A stretch of DNA of 64,000 bases, taken from positions 113,045 to 177,044 of IMG/VR virus record IMGVR_UViG_3300042340_000507. One strand, given 5' to 3'. The position numbers and the translations under genes were made by a program. Origin of the DNA: a virus. Within the stretch, counting starts at the first letter, position 1. Each line of letters begins with the position of its first letter. This document shows, one piece after another, positions 30,227 to 37,825 of this stretch. Under the pieces are notes generated by a model. That model had not been told where the DNA came from and did no database searches. It saw only the letters and a list, made by a program, of their open reading frames with translations.

Positions 30227-30430
30227 TTAAAATAAGCCTCCTTTGCTCTTTTTATTTTTTCCTAGCTCTACCATCTGGCAGCGATTTACTTTTTTGACAG
30301 GTTTTGGCATTTGAAAGTTTTCTTCAATGTTTTCTAAATTGTCCAGATCTTGAACCTCGTGCAAGGTACAAGGAAATTTTAGTTTGGGAGGTGATTTTGG
30401 TTTCTCCTCTGGTGTGTAGTTGATGAACAT
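30227..30430 (-). CDS. Small hypothetical protein (67 aa)
   Basis: Unknown. Pro/Lys-rich N-terminus (TPEEKPKSPPKLKFPC), an acidic centre (LDNLENIEENF) and a basic tail ending GKNKKSKGGLF, with two Cys. It is probably unstructured until bound. The ATG overlaps the primase stop by one base (TAATG), so the two are coupled and a role as a replisome accessory peptide is possible, though nothing in the sequence shows it. Confidence 0.55.
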   Translation of the reverse strand: MFINYTPEEKPKSPPKLKFPCTLHEVQDLDNLENIEENFQMPKPVKKVNRCQMVELGKNKKSKGGLF

Positions 30431-31494
30431 TAAGTTGTAACGAACGAAACTAGATCTAGTACCTCGGAGGTAAAGTATCCATCGAATCTTTTTATTTTAA
30501 TTGATTTTTCTCTCAAATAATTAACTAGATCATTCAAATCCCATTTTCTATTTTCAGGTATAGAATTTTCTTCCAGAAATTTTTTCCAGTTAAAAACAGA
30601 ATGTCCTTGCGTCAGAAGCTCCGATGTTTTCCTTCTGCCTGCATCATCCCAGTCATACCAATATCGGACATCATCAAACTCGAAAGGAAATTTGTTTTCT
30701 ACGGAGCAAAGGGCAACTGAATTCTTCCAAAGCCAGGCATCCATTGGCCCCTCGAAGATGGTGATGGTGTGGTCAAAAGAAACCTGAAAGAGGTTGAACA
30801 CATGGGAAACTGGATCTATCTTTGTGCATTGTTTCAAGAACTCGACATCTCTAACCCCTAAAAGCTTTTCCCAAATGCCGGACAACTTGTAAGTGTAATA
30901 TTTAGATCCCCCCTTTTGCAGGGACATGTTTCTCAATTGGAGACCCACCACCTCATTATGATTGGTCAAATTAAATAGAAATAATCTCTCCTGTTTAGGG
31001 TCCCAGGCAAATCTGTGATCTGTAGGCTGATTCCTACGGCGTAAATATGATTCGACTTGAGAACCTTCTACTTCCACTAGAGAAAGTCTTTTCATCAATT
31101 CCTTTCGGGAAATGACATATTTCTTGAAATCAAGATTGAAAAGCAGAGAAAAATCAAAAGAACCATATAAAGTTTTTCTTTTTTCTTTATTTTCTCTAAT
31201 GATATCTAGAATATCTTTTTTTTCTTCTTGAGTCAAATCTGAGGCCACTCCAAAATCGCGAAAAAAAGCGTACCCATCTTTGAAAACCCCACATCCTCCG
31301 TTGTAACATTTGTAGGCAAAAGTGTTGGTGTAAAAATTGCCTCTTTTCTTTCTGGCATCGTCACTATCACCACAATAGGGACAAGAAAAATTTAATCTAT
31401 TACCGGCTTGAAAAATTTTCTGTTTTCCACCTTCACCCGGAAAGGCATTATGGAGTGAATGTCCAATCAGAGATTTAATTCTTTCTAGTTCCAT
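30430..31494 (-). CDS. 61: DNA primase (T4 gp61-like)
   Basis: Makes RNA primers for lagging-strand synthesis, normally with the gp41 helicase, which is not in this window. Seen: 354 aa, with an N-terminal zinc ribbon CPYCGDS...CYNGGC (Cys38, Cys41, Cys63, Cys68). A TOPRIM-like core has TIFEGPMDAWLW (near 245) and YDWDDAGRRKTSELL (near 280), the acidic metal ligands of gp61/DnaG. It is close to T4 gp61 (342 aa). It begins at ATG 31492-31494, 13 bp beyond the terminator that closes the gp32 gene, so it must be transcribed by readthrough or from a promoter I cannot pick out. Confidence 0.9.
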   Translation of the reverse strand: MELERIKSLIGHSLHNAFPGEGGKQKIFQAGNRLNFSCPYCGDSDDARKKRGNFYTNTFAYKCYNGGCGVFKDGYAFFRDFGVASDLTQEEKKDILDIIRENKEKRKTLYGSFDFSLLFNLDFKKYVISRKELMKRLSLVEVEGSQVESYLRRRNQPTDHRFAWDPKQERLFLFNLTNHNEVVGLQLRNMSLQKGGSKYYTYKLSGIWEKLLGVRDVEFLKQCTKIDPVSHVFNLFQVSFDHTITIFEGPMDAWLWKNSVALCSVENKFPFEFDDVRYWYDWDDAGRRKTSELLTQGHSVFNWKKFLEENSIPENRKWDLNDLVNYLREKSIKIKRFDGYFTSEVLDLVSFVTT

Positions 31495-31506
31495 AGATCC
31501 TGTAAA

Positions 31507-31543
31507 TTAAAAAAAGAGGAGAACCTCCCCAGGTTCTCCTCTT
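31507..31543 (-). terminator. Strong Rho-independent terminator after gp32
   Basis: A 12-bp perfect stem AGAGGAGAACCT/AGGTTCTCCTCT with loop CCCC (31515-31542) is followed on the minus strand by seven T. It lies 18 bp after the gp32-like stop codon and would insulate the highly expressed gp32 gene from primase. Confidence 0.9.
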
Positions 31544-31561
31544 ACCCCAACACATTAAAAA

Positions 31562-32560
31562 TTAAAGATCTGCGTAAAGATCATCCAAAGTGGAAGCAGA
31601 GACAGGTGAAGATGGTCTCTTGATTCCTGCTTTAGTCTTTTCTTCGGGTTCTGGACTTTTGCCCACCGAGGTTGAAGAAGCTTCTTCAAAAATGTCGTTC
31701 GTCGTAGGCTGGTAAACAGGGGAAGCTGTAGGGACCGAATATCCACCTCCAGAACTTTTAGAATCTGATTTGTTAACACCAGCCAAGATTTCGTTGACTA
31801 ACCTTCCATCGGGTACTGTGTTTTTAATGACATTCATTACCCTTTGAGTTGTGTCCTCGTCCCACTCTCTATAATCGAAGGCGGTAAGATTCTTAGGACC
31901 TGTTTCCAGGTATTCAAGGATCACCCTCATATCTTCCGGTGTTTTCTTCATTTTTCTGCCATTGATTTCAATAGGACATTTATCACCTACAAAAGAACAA
32001 AGATCGTAGTTGTTCCACTCCCCAACTTTTCTAGAGTGAACAGAGAAGAGTTTACCTCCAAACAGATCAAATGGATTACAGGGTTCTCCGTATTCGGGTT
32101 TTAATTGGGCCTCCAGAGTTTCATTTAATTTTTTGCCAAATTTGAAGATCATGATTTTACCTTCAAGATCTGGATTGTTCTTGTCCTGAACAACTTGAAT
32201 CAAGGAATAGTAATCTTCCTTTCGACTGAACCCTTTGGCCAATTCCTGATCGGCTGCAGAATGTGAATTCTTGAGCTTCCAGAAAATATCTTTTAAGATG
32301 GATTTTTTACCCACCGTTGATGGACAGTCAACTGAAAATCCCTCGCCAGTTTTTGGATCGGTCAAATACACATAATATTTGTGGATCTTGGATTTGGCAG
32401 GATCTGCCTGATTGGGTAAAAATCTGATGAGAGATTTGTAGACTCCATCTTTACCTGATTCTGGGTAAGGCTTGTAGAATTCAAGGTCCTTGCCCTCTTT
32501 TTCCTTAGATTTCGTAATAAAATTGTCCAAATCTAAATTAAAAATGTCTAAATTTTCCAT
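31562..32560 (-). CDS. 32: Single-stranded DNA-binding protein (T4 gp32-like)
   Basis: Coats single-stranded DNA in replication and recombination. Seen: 332 aa with an N-terminal basic region. The OB-fold core reads HKYYVYLTDPKTGEGFSVDCPST, then LIQVVQDKNNPDLEGKIMIFKFGKKL, NPFDLFGGKLFSVHSRKVGEWNNYDLCSF; the order corresponds to T4 gp32 (SFAILVN..., VKDPxxPENEGKVFKYRFGKK, F-L-K-V-x-x-V-x-G-F-S-N-Y-D). The C-tail is Ser-rich and ends in LDDLYADL, equivalent to T4's acidic LDDLLNDL. Of the T4 zinc ligands only the first Cys (in DCPST) remains; the C-x2-C pair is replaced, so no zinc site. A late-type motif 66 nt upstream and a strong terminator frame it. Confidence 0.88.
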   Translation of the reverse strand: MENLDIFNLDLDNFITKSKEKEGKDLEFYKPYPESGKDGVYKSLIRFLPNQADPAKSKIHKYYVYLTDPKTGEGFSVDCPSTVGKKSILKDIFWKLKNSHSAADQELAKGFSRKEDYYSLIQVVQDKNNPDLEGKIMIFKFGKKLNETLEAQLKPEYGEPCNPFDLFGGKLFSVHSRKVGEWNNYDLCSFVGDKCPIEINGRKMKKTPEDMRVILEYLETGPKNLTAFDYREWDEDTTQRVMNVIKNTVPDGRLVNEILAGVNKSDSKSSGGGYSVPTASPVYQPTTNDIFEEASSTSVGKSPEPEEKTKAGIKRPSSPVSASTLDDLYADL

Positions 32561-32625
32561 AATTTCTTTAATTTTTTTAAGTTTGATCTTTTAATGGAGA
32601 GAATAATAAAAAGTTTCACCCCTTT

Positions 32626-33312
32626 TTATATATCCTTTGAAAATTTTTTTTCTGATGACATGAGGTATAGACAGATCCAGGTGGCATCGATTAGATCATC
32701 GAGAGGCTTTTGAACTACCTTACTGGATGAGATCCAAGTGGAAGCTCCTGCTCTCAATGTATCTAAGAAATTGTTCAGACCAGTCTCAAGATCTCTTTTT
32801 TCTAACAGGGCATGATAGAGCTCGTCTTTTTTACAGTTTCCCTTATAGGCATATTTTTTAATGGCAGTAGGAGAATAAACATAAAAGTTGTCGAAGCCAG
32901 TCCTCGTGATTATTCTTTCTCTGAGTAGGGCCGTAGCCATAGAAATATCAATTAACGAATTTCCGTTAGAGGCAAAGCTCAAACCCTCCATCGCAATCAC
33001 TAGTTCATCTTCAGGCTCTAACTGAGAAATAAGATGATGCCACAGGGTGTCTACAATTTGGATGTAGTTCTGCATCTTTGCTCTTTCTTTTTCCGGATAA
33101 GAATCAGGAAATGACAATTTATTCAAAAAAAGCAAATGCACATCAGGCATTTGCTCTAAGACAGAATAGGGTTTGATTGCGGATTTAATAAGAGATTGCT
33201 GGGTTCTATCTGATCTAGTAATAGACAGCCAACTGTAGTTGCCATTTTTATACAAACAATAGGCAGGGGAATTAAGAGAAAAATCTATCCCAACGTAAAT
33301 TGGATTGGACAC
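32626..33312 (-). CDS. RuvC-like Holliday-junction resolvase/nuclease
   Basis: 228 aa, RNase H fold. Predicted to cut branched DNA during recombination or packaging. Seen: IYVGIDFSLNSPAYCLY at the N-terminus (catalytic Asp10), LVIAMEGLSFASNGNSL near 105-122 (catalytic Glu) and the C-terminal KPLDDLIDATWICLYL (Asp pair near 203-208). This is the D-E-D(D) set of RuvC-family enzymes. TAIKKYAYKGNCKKDEL is typical of RuvC (P-x-x-I-K-x-x-x-x-G). T4 uses endonuclease VII instead, so this is a non-homologous replacement. GTG start (33310-33312). The gp32 late-type motif lies in its last codons. Confidence 0.82.
   Translation of the reverse strand: MSNPIYVGIDFSLNSPAYCLYKNGNYSWLSITRSDRTQQSLIKSAIKPYSVLEQMPDVHLLFLNKLSFPDSYPEKERAKMQNYIQIVDTLWHHLISQLEPEDELVIAMEGLSFASNGNSLIDISMATALLRERIITRTGFDNFYVYSPTAIKKYAYKGNCKKDELYHALLEKRDLETGLNNFLDTLRAGASTWISSSKVVQKPLDDLIDATWICLYLMSSEKKFSKDI
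32627..32635 (-). promoter_or_regulatory. Late-type promoter motif (GGATATATA on minus strand)
   Basis: TATATATCC on the plus strand, overlapping the end of the RuvC-like gene and 66 nt before the gp32-like start, a longer leader than most copies. Confidence 0.5.
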
Positions 33313-33322
33313 CTAAACAGAT

Positions 33323-33568
33323 TTAAAGGTTTGCTGGGACTGCTTCCCCAACTTTACCCGTGTAATTATAAACTTTCACCAAATTATCGTAGCATTTTTT
33401 CATCTGCTCATCAGTAAGACAATCCACTATATCATTTAAGACCCTTTGATCGTTACCCGAGGCGGCAACTAGAAGATTTTTCATATGCTGCTTCAGGTCA
33501 CTTTCCCCGTACATCGGCTGACCGTATTTCATTTCATTTACTCTGGCTAGTTCTGAGAATTTTTTCAT
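33323..33568 (-). CDS. Leader-bearing small protein (81 aa)
   Basis: Unknown. Leader MKKFSELARVNEMKYG ends in V-N-E. The rest is a small helical domain (DLKQHMKNLLVAASGNDQRVLNDIVDCLTDEQMKKCYDNLVKVYNYTGK) with two Cys. ATG 33566-33568 follows a late-type motif by 18 nt. It lies just after the putative tail-tube gene and before the RuvC-like gene, at the junction of structural and replication genes. Its likely class is an internal virion protein, by leader only. Confidence 0.6.
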   Translation of the reverse strand: MKKFSELARVNEMKYGQPMYGESDLKQHMKNLLVAASGNDQRVLNDIVDCLTDEQMKKCYDNLVKVYNYTGKVGEAVPANL

Positions 33569-33586
33569 GGATGTGTTTGTTTTACT

Positions 33587-33595
33587 TATATATCT
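33587..33595 (-). promoter_or_regulatory. Late-type promoter motif (AGATATATA on minus strand)
   Basis: TATATATCT on the plus strand, overlapping the stop codon of the tail-tube-like gene and 18 nt before the 81-aa leader-bearing gene. Confidence 0.55.
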
Positions 33596-34154
33596 AATTT
33601 GTTTTCTGGACTTCTGAATTCAGTTCCATAAAATTACATTTAAAGCCCACGGTAAAAGTTGAAACTGTAGGGGCATTAGCGGTGTAATTTAAATCAATGT
33701 TGTTGACTGAGGTAAGAGTTACTTCTTTAAAAAGAACTGAAATAACTACTCCCCCCTCATTATCTAAGATTCGAAGAGGTAAGATAGGAGTGAACAGGGC
33801 ATCGTTTTGAAAGGCCAGTTTATCTAAGACAGTTTCCAACATGATAAAGTAATTCACAAATCCTTCACTGATCCTAAAAGAAACAGAGAAATCTCTGGAG
33901 AATAAATCCTGCACAGGGGTTGCACTCTGGTAATTAATCTGTTTGCCGAGATTTCTGGTTTGTGACACTAAATCAATGTTCATGGTCGGAAAAGAGACAG
34001 ATTGAATACTGCTGTTCATATAAGAGGTCAGGGTATCGTAGGGGGTGGGCTGTTTTTTCAGATAATCAACCCACTTGGTCTCTACCGAGCCGGGAAAAAA
34101 TCCTTTCGGGAAATTGAAATAAAAACTATTCGATCTGACATTTAGTATCGCCAT
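33594..34154 (-). CDS. Putative tail tube or baseplate-hub-type structural protein (186 aa)
   Basis: The family is not certain. 186 aa, beta-rich. The pattern SVSFPTMNIDLVSQTRNLGKQINYQ, then FSRDFSVSFRISEGFVNYFIML and ILPLRILDNEGGVVISVLFKEVTLTSV, ending VSTFTVGFKCNFMEL, is typical of gp19-like tail-tube or tube-capping proteins (F-x-V-x-F repeats, closing strand F-x-V-x-F-x-x-N-x-x-E). The size fits T4 gp19 (163 aa). It lies at the downstream end of the 27-kb structural operon. Alternatives are a gp54- or gp48-like baseplate cap. Confidence 0.5.
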   Translation of the reverse strand: MAILNVRSNSFYFNFPKGFFPGSVETKWVDYLKKQPTPYDTLTSYMNSSIQSVSFPTMNIDLVSQTRNLGKQINYQSATPVQDLFSRDFSVSFRISEGFVNYFIMLETVLDKLAFQNDALFTPILPLRILDNEGGVVISVLFKEVTLTSVNNIDLNYTANAPTVSTFTVGFKCNFMELNSEVQKTN

Positions 34155-34163
34155 GTTAATGAA

Positions 34164-36689
34164 TTATAAAGTTCCTAATCCCCTATCGGGTCTGGGCCTA
34201 GGGGATCCGCCGCTCGAAGGAGGAAAGGCAGGAGATGCGCTGCCGCTATCCTGCCCGCTTTGATTGGTGGTACTACCTCCTCCGGAGGCTGGACCTCCGT
34301 TTGTTCTACCCCCTCCTGTATTGCCATATTCATTCAGCAGGGCCAGATCAAAATTGTTGAAAATACCGGTGACCGCATCAGTAAAGATCTGTTTTGTAAT
34401 GCCAGAGTAAATTTGGAATCCAGCTGCTCCGGGGTTGAGGAAATAATCAATAATTTCTGCCGTGGTCCAGCCAAGAGAGATCTTACCCTGAACATCAGAA
34501 GCAATAGCCGATTTAAAAGCTGCCAGGCCCAAGACAGAAAGCGAATTAGCGGAACCAGTGGTGTTTTGCCCTCCTGTGTTAGAAGAAGTTGCTGTGCTTG
34601 AATCGGTCCCTGCCGCAGGGGCAAAGTTTTGCCAAGAACTCTTGCTGTTCTGTACCACTGACGCACTCTCATTTGGATTAGATCCCCCAATTGAAATCTG
34701 AGGGTTCTTTTGCAACAGAATAGAATCTTGAACAACATTTTGACCGGTGATACCTGGGGTTGGAAGTGGTTCACCATCCTTCAGCCAATTGCCATAGTAC
34801 AGGACGGAAGCAGAATTAGCAGAAATCCTGGCGGTACCTAGATTTGTGTTGGCATTCACAACCTCAGTTGCTGCCAGTTGAATATCGGAAATAGAATTGC
34901 CTAGGGCAAGAGATTTTTTGGCCAACTTGTTTTTAATACCTGTCAATTTTGGAACTGCGTTTTGACCTAGCACAGTGTTGGTTTCAGCTTGAATGGGCTG
35001 ATTTGAGATGTAAAATCTTCGATTGCTGAAAGTTAAAACCTGAGTTGCCAGACTTTGATCCAACTTAAATGCCAACTCACCTCTGGCGGAATTGGCCAGA
35101 TTTTTGTCTGAGATGGAAGGAGCAAAAAGTTTATTGTTCTGGTTGTCTATAAAAACAAGTTTAAAAGTGCCCGAGGAGGTGAGATCAATTAGATCAGTTG
35201 TGCCATCGGGATTTTTCTTGAAAAAAGTGAATTTGTAGTAGTTGTCAAAAGGCAGGATGGTAACGTAGGCCTGTCCTAAACCATAGGCTAGACCGTCAGT
35301 GGCACCAGCATCTGCCTGTGTGATGATGTTTCCCTTAACCACCAGATTTGTCAGAGTGGTGTTAACCAGATTCCTTTCAAAAAACACATTCTGATATTTA
35401 ATGATCTCTTGGGGTGCAATAGTATTTGCAGGAACAGCAATATTAGATTGGGTGGCTAGTTTATTGTAGATCTTTTGAGTTTGAGGATAGATCGAAAGTT
35501 GAAGGGGAGCAATATAGGTTCCGTATTTGGCAGGATCGTTAGAAGTGTAGGTTGCTATTCTGACTAGTCTCGTTTGATTTAGACTGTTGACCAGGGTCAT
35601 GGTGTATCTAAGGGTAAAACTGGAAGCAAGGGCTGAGTTTCTGACAATGGGTCTGTAAAGGAGAGGTAGGTCGTAGGCAGTTGTCTGAAGGGTTGAAAAA
35701 TTGTCGGTTATCAGAAGAGCAGCTCCAATTTGTTCAATGGTCTCAATCTTGTGATCGATGTAGTATTGATTGCCAATAGAATTTTGAAAGAGAATAAAAT
35801 TTTCAATGAAGCCTCCATCGTCGGTGGCAAAATACTCGAAGAAATCCCCCGTGTCGGCTGGAGCAATATAGGCACCCACATTTTTAAACGGGTCTTCAGT
35901 TTCAAGAGACAAAGTTGCATAAAGGTTTGAACCAAGTTTATTGTATCCGTTGACCTGGGTTGTGTCTAAAATTTGCCACACGTTGATTCTCATTGGGGCT
36001 CCATTGACATATCCCTGGCCGTTTTTACTGGTTTTTCCTGCCAAAGTGTTGGGTTTATTCTGGGCAGAGGCGACGGAAAACTGATTGTTCATATCCACAA
36101 AAGAGGGGATCTTGATCTCAAAGTACTTGTTGTAAATATTCGAACCGATAGTTAAAGGAACTGGGTTGAAAGTGTAGTTTTGTGCATTACCCGAGCTCAG
36201 TTGAACCTGAGAGAAAGTGACATAGCTACCATCTTGACCTAGATATGCAATACTTAGCACCAGACCATCGATGTTTTCTAGATTGTAACCCTGGAGAATG
36301 TGGTACCTCACAGAGTCATAAACAACCGAGATGTCCGAAGGAAAAACTATAGGCAGGTCGGCAGTAGGTGTTAATTTAGGGTTGAAGTCGTTGTAAGGAA
36401 CAATCAAATTGGGATTCAGAGAAATAAAAGAATTTTCCGATACTTGAACAACACTGTCTAAAGATGTATTCTGGGTCACGCTATAGTTTTCATCCCAGTT
36501 GTAAATCTGAACATCGTTCATGGGTGATCCCTTGTACTCCAAAATACCGTTAATTAACTTGTTGAAAGAAACTGTCGGGTTACCACTGTTAACATTGTAG
36601 GTTTCCGGATTAGGTTGGTCAGCATACATGTATTCCAGCACCAAATAAGGGGTGAGCTGAACGTACTTAGAAGTTGTGGTAAAGGCCAT
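34164..36689 (-). CDS. Large virion structural (baseplate-type) protein, 841 aa
   Basis: ATG 36687-36689 (MAFTTTSKYVQLTPYLVLEYMY) is chosen; the longer ORF start would overlap the upstream membrane protein by about 100 bp. Composition is Asn/Ser/Thr/Gln/Tyr-rich with many beta strands, no Cys-rich regions and no enzymatic motif. The C-terminal 50 residues are a Gly/Ser/Pro tail (GNTGGGRTNGGPASGGGS...). The N-terminal domain (residues 1-300) has repeated Y-x-I-x-x-Y strands as in baseplate wedge or neck proteins. The exact T4 counterpart is not identifiable. GGAGATAAATATAATAATC before the start contains a TAAATATA late-like box. Confidence 0.65.
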   Translation of the reverse strand: MAFTTTSKYVQLTPYLVLEYMYADQPNPETYNVNSGNPTVSFNKLINGILEYKGSPMNDVQIYNWDENYSVTQNTSLDSVVQVSENSFISLNPNLIVPYNDFNPKLTPTADLPIVFPSDISVVYDSVRYHILQGYNLENIDGLVLSIAYLGQDGSYVTFSQVQLSSGNAQNYTFNPVPLTIGSNIYNKYFEIKIPSFVDMNNQFSVASAQNKPNTLAGKTSKNGQGYVNGAPMRINVWQILDTTQVNGYNKLGSNLYATLSLETEDPFKNVGAYIAPADTGDFFEYFATDDGGFIENFILFQNSIGNQYYIDHKIETIEQIGAALLITDNFSTLQTTAYDLPLLYRPIVRNSALASSFTLRYTMTLVNSLNQTRLVRIATYTSNDPAKYGTYIAPLQLSIYPQTQKIYNKLATQSNIAVPANTIAPQEIIKYQNVFFERNLVNTTLTNLVVKGNIITQADAGATDGLAYGLGQAYVTILPFDNYYKFTFFKKNPDGTTDLIDLTSSGTFKLVFIDNQNNKLFAPSISDKNLANSARGELAFKLDQSLATQVLTFSNRRFYISNQPIQAETNTVLGQNAVPKLTGIKNKLAKKSLALGNSISDIQLAATEVVNANTNLGTARISANSASVLYYGNWLKDGEPLPTPGITGQNVVQDSILLQKNPQISIGGSNPNESASVVQNSKSSWQNFAPAAGTDSSTATSSNTGGQNTTGSANSLSVLGLAAFKSAIASDVQGKISLGWTTAEIIDYFLNPGAAGFQIYSGITKQIFTDAVTGIFNNFDLALLNEYGNTGGGRTNGGPASGGGSTTNQSGQDSGSASPAFPPSSGGSPRPRPDRGLGTL

Positions 36690-36703
36690 GTAGATTATTA
36701 TAT

Positions 36704-37531
36704 TTATCTCCCGAATTGGAGGAAGGTTGGGGTGTAGGTCAGTCCGACAGTGATACCTGGGCCCATGATATAACCGCTTCTTCCTGCTGCTATCGACCAA
36801 CCAAAATTTATCCCCACCCCAAACTTTTTTCTGGCTTTTTTGAGAGCTTGACGAGTAGCAGAATCGTCAATCATCTCCAGAGCTTGTAGATCGGAGAAAC
36901 TGATTCCCGGAAAATCTGTGGTTGCCCTGACATAAACTCTTCCTGTTTTTGGATCAGTATAAAGACCAGTGACTAGATCAATTTTTTGCTCAAAATTCAA
37001 AACAACGGGCTGAGAAACAAGTCTGAAATTCAGTTGATATGAACCATCCGGGTTAAGGACTGAATCTGTCACTATGCGATAAGGGATTTGTCCTGTGAGG
37101 GAGAGAAAGTTATTACCAGGTAATTTCGGTTGGTGTTTGAAGACTAGCTGTTTTGTGCTGTCTCTGATAATTGTTGAAGTGGGTACCGAAATTCCGGTAT
37201 CTCTGTAAACTACTTCCGTTTGAATAATAACGCTTGGCTTTTTATTATTCGCCAGCTCTAGTCTGTCTATCAGATCTTTATTATCCTGAGATAATTCATC
37301 GTATTTCAGTTTGAGAGCAGATTTTTCTGCCAGCACACTCCCGAAAGAAGAGCTGAGAATACGAACCGAATCTTGCTTCGCTAAATAATTATTGTAGTTT
37401 CGGGCAGCTTCTTGTTCTGCTTCTTGGGTCAATTCGTATTGTCTCAGCAAAAAAAGACCTGCTAGAAGAAGCAAAATGAAGAAAAATAAAGATACAACGA
37501 CTGTGTTAGATCCGGATTCTATTTTATTCAC
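36704..37531 (-). CDS. Membrane-anchored spanin-like protein
   Basis: 275 aa. N-terminal transmembrane helix (VVVSLFFFILLLLAGLFLL, about 12-30), then a long coiled coil (QEAEQEAARNYNNYLAKQ; LKLKYDELSQDNKDLIDRLEL). A beta-rich segment (VYRDTGISVPTSTIIRDSTK; YRIVTDSVLNPDGSYQLNF) follows. The C-terminus (FGVGINFGWSIAAGRSGYIMGP then GITVGLTYTPTFLQF) resembles outer-membrane beta-strands. The layout recalls the small Bacteroidota-phage proteins (DUF6549/DUF6808-like) proposed as unimolecular spanins that bridge inner and outer membrane at lysis. GTG start (37529-37531), overlapping the coiled-coil gene by 8 bp. Role inferred. Confidence 0.6.
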   Translation of the reverse strand: MNKIESGSNTVVVSLFFFILLLLAGLFLLRQYELTQEAEQEAARNYNNYLAKQDSVRILSSSFGSVLAEKSALKLKYDELSQDNKDLIDRLELANNKKPSVIIQTEVVYRDTGISVPTSTIIRDSTKQLVFKHQPKLPGNNFLSLTGQIPYRIVTDSVLNPDGSYQLNFRLVSQPVVLNFEQKIDLVTGLYTDPKTGRVYVRATTDFPGISFSDLQALEMIDDSATRQALKKARKKFGVGINFGWSIAAGRSGYIMGPGITVGLTYTPTFLQFGR

Positions 37532-37769
37532 GGTGATAGATTAATTTGAAGGGTTCCAAAGCACCCGATCCATATTTATCGGACAATCTGGTCATAAAAG
37601 CTTTTTCTGAATTTCTTAAATTTTCAAGTTTGGTCAGGAGATGACCCGCCTCTGTTTGAAGATTCTTGATTTTACCATCCACAATAGAGATGTCTTCTAA
37701 CACTCTAGAGAATTGTATTTTTAGATCTTCTGCCGAGATCATTTCATCTTGGGTCAAAGGGGTTTGCAT
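37524..37769 (-). CDS. Small coiled-coil protein (81 aa)
   Basis: 81 aa, mostly one long helix (AEDLKIQFSRVLEDISIVDGKIKNLQ; AGHLLTKLENLRNSEKAFMTRL) ending in SDKYGSGALEPFKL. Similar short coiled coils with an E-x-x-F-x-x-x-L-x-x-K-Y-G-x-G end occur in many phages with no assigned role. The start is ATG 37767-37769 behind a late-type motif. The 3' end overlaps the spanin-like gene by 8 bp, implying coupling. Confidence 0.6.
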   Translation of the reverse strand: MQTPLTQDEMISAEDLKIQFSRVLEDISIVDGKIKNLQTEAGHLLTKLENLRNSEKAFMTRLSDKYGSGALEPFKLIYHRE

Positions 37770-37790
37770 AAAAAAAATTTAAATCCTCTG

Positions 37791-37799
37791 TATATATTC
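37791..37799 (-). promoter_or_regulatory. Late-type promoter motif variant (GAATATATA on minus strand)
   Basis: TATATATTC on the plus strand, 21 nt before the 81-aa coiled-coil gene, in the 56-bp gap after the 237-aa gene. Confidence 0.5.
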
Positions 37800-37825
37800 G
37801 GTCCAGAAAAAAACGAACTACGGGG

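Noticed and set aside
36690-36800. Upstream start of the 841-aa structural protein
   Set aside because: It would overlap the spanin-like gene by about 100 bp and adds a basic tract unlike the rest. ATG 36689 gives a typical structural N-terminus.
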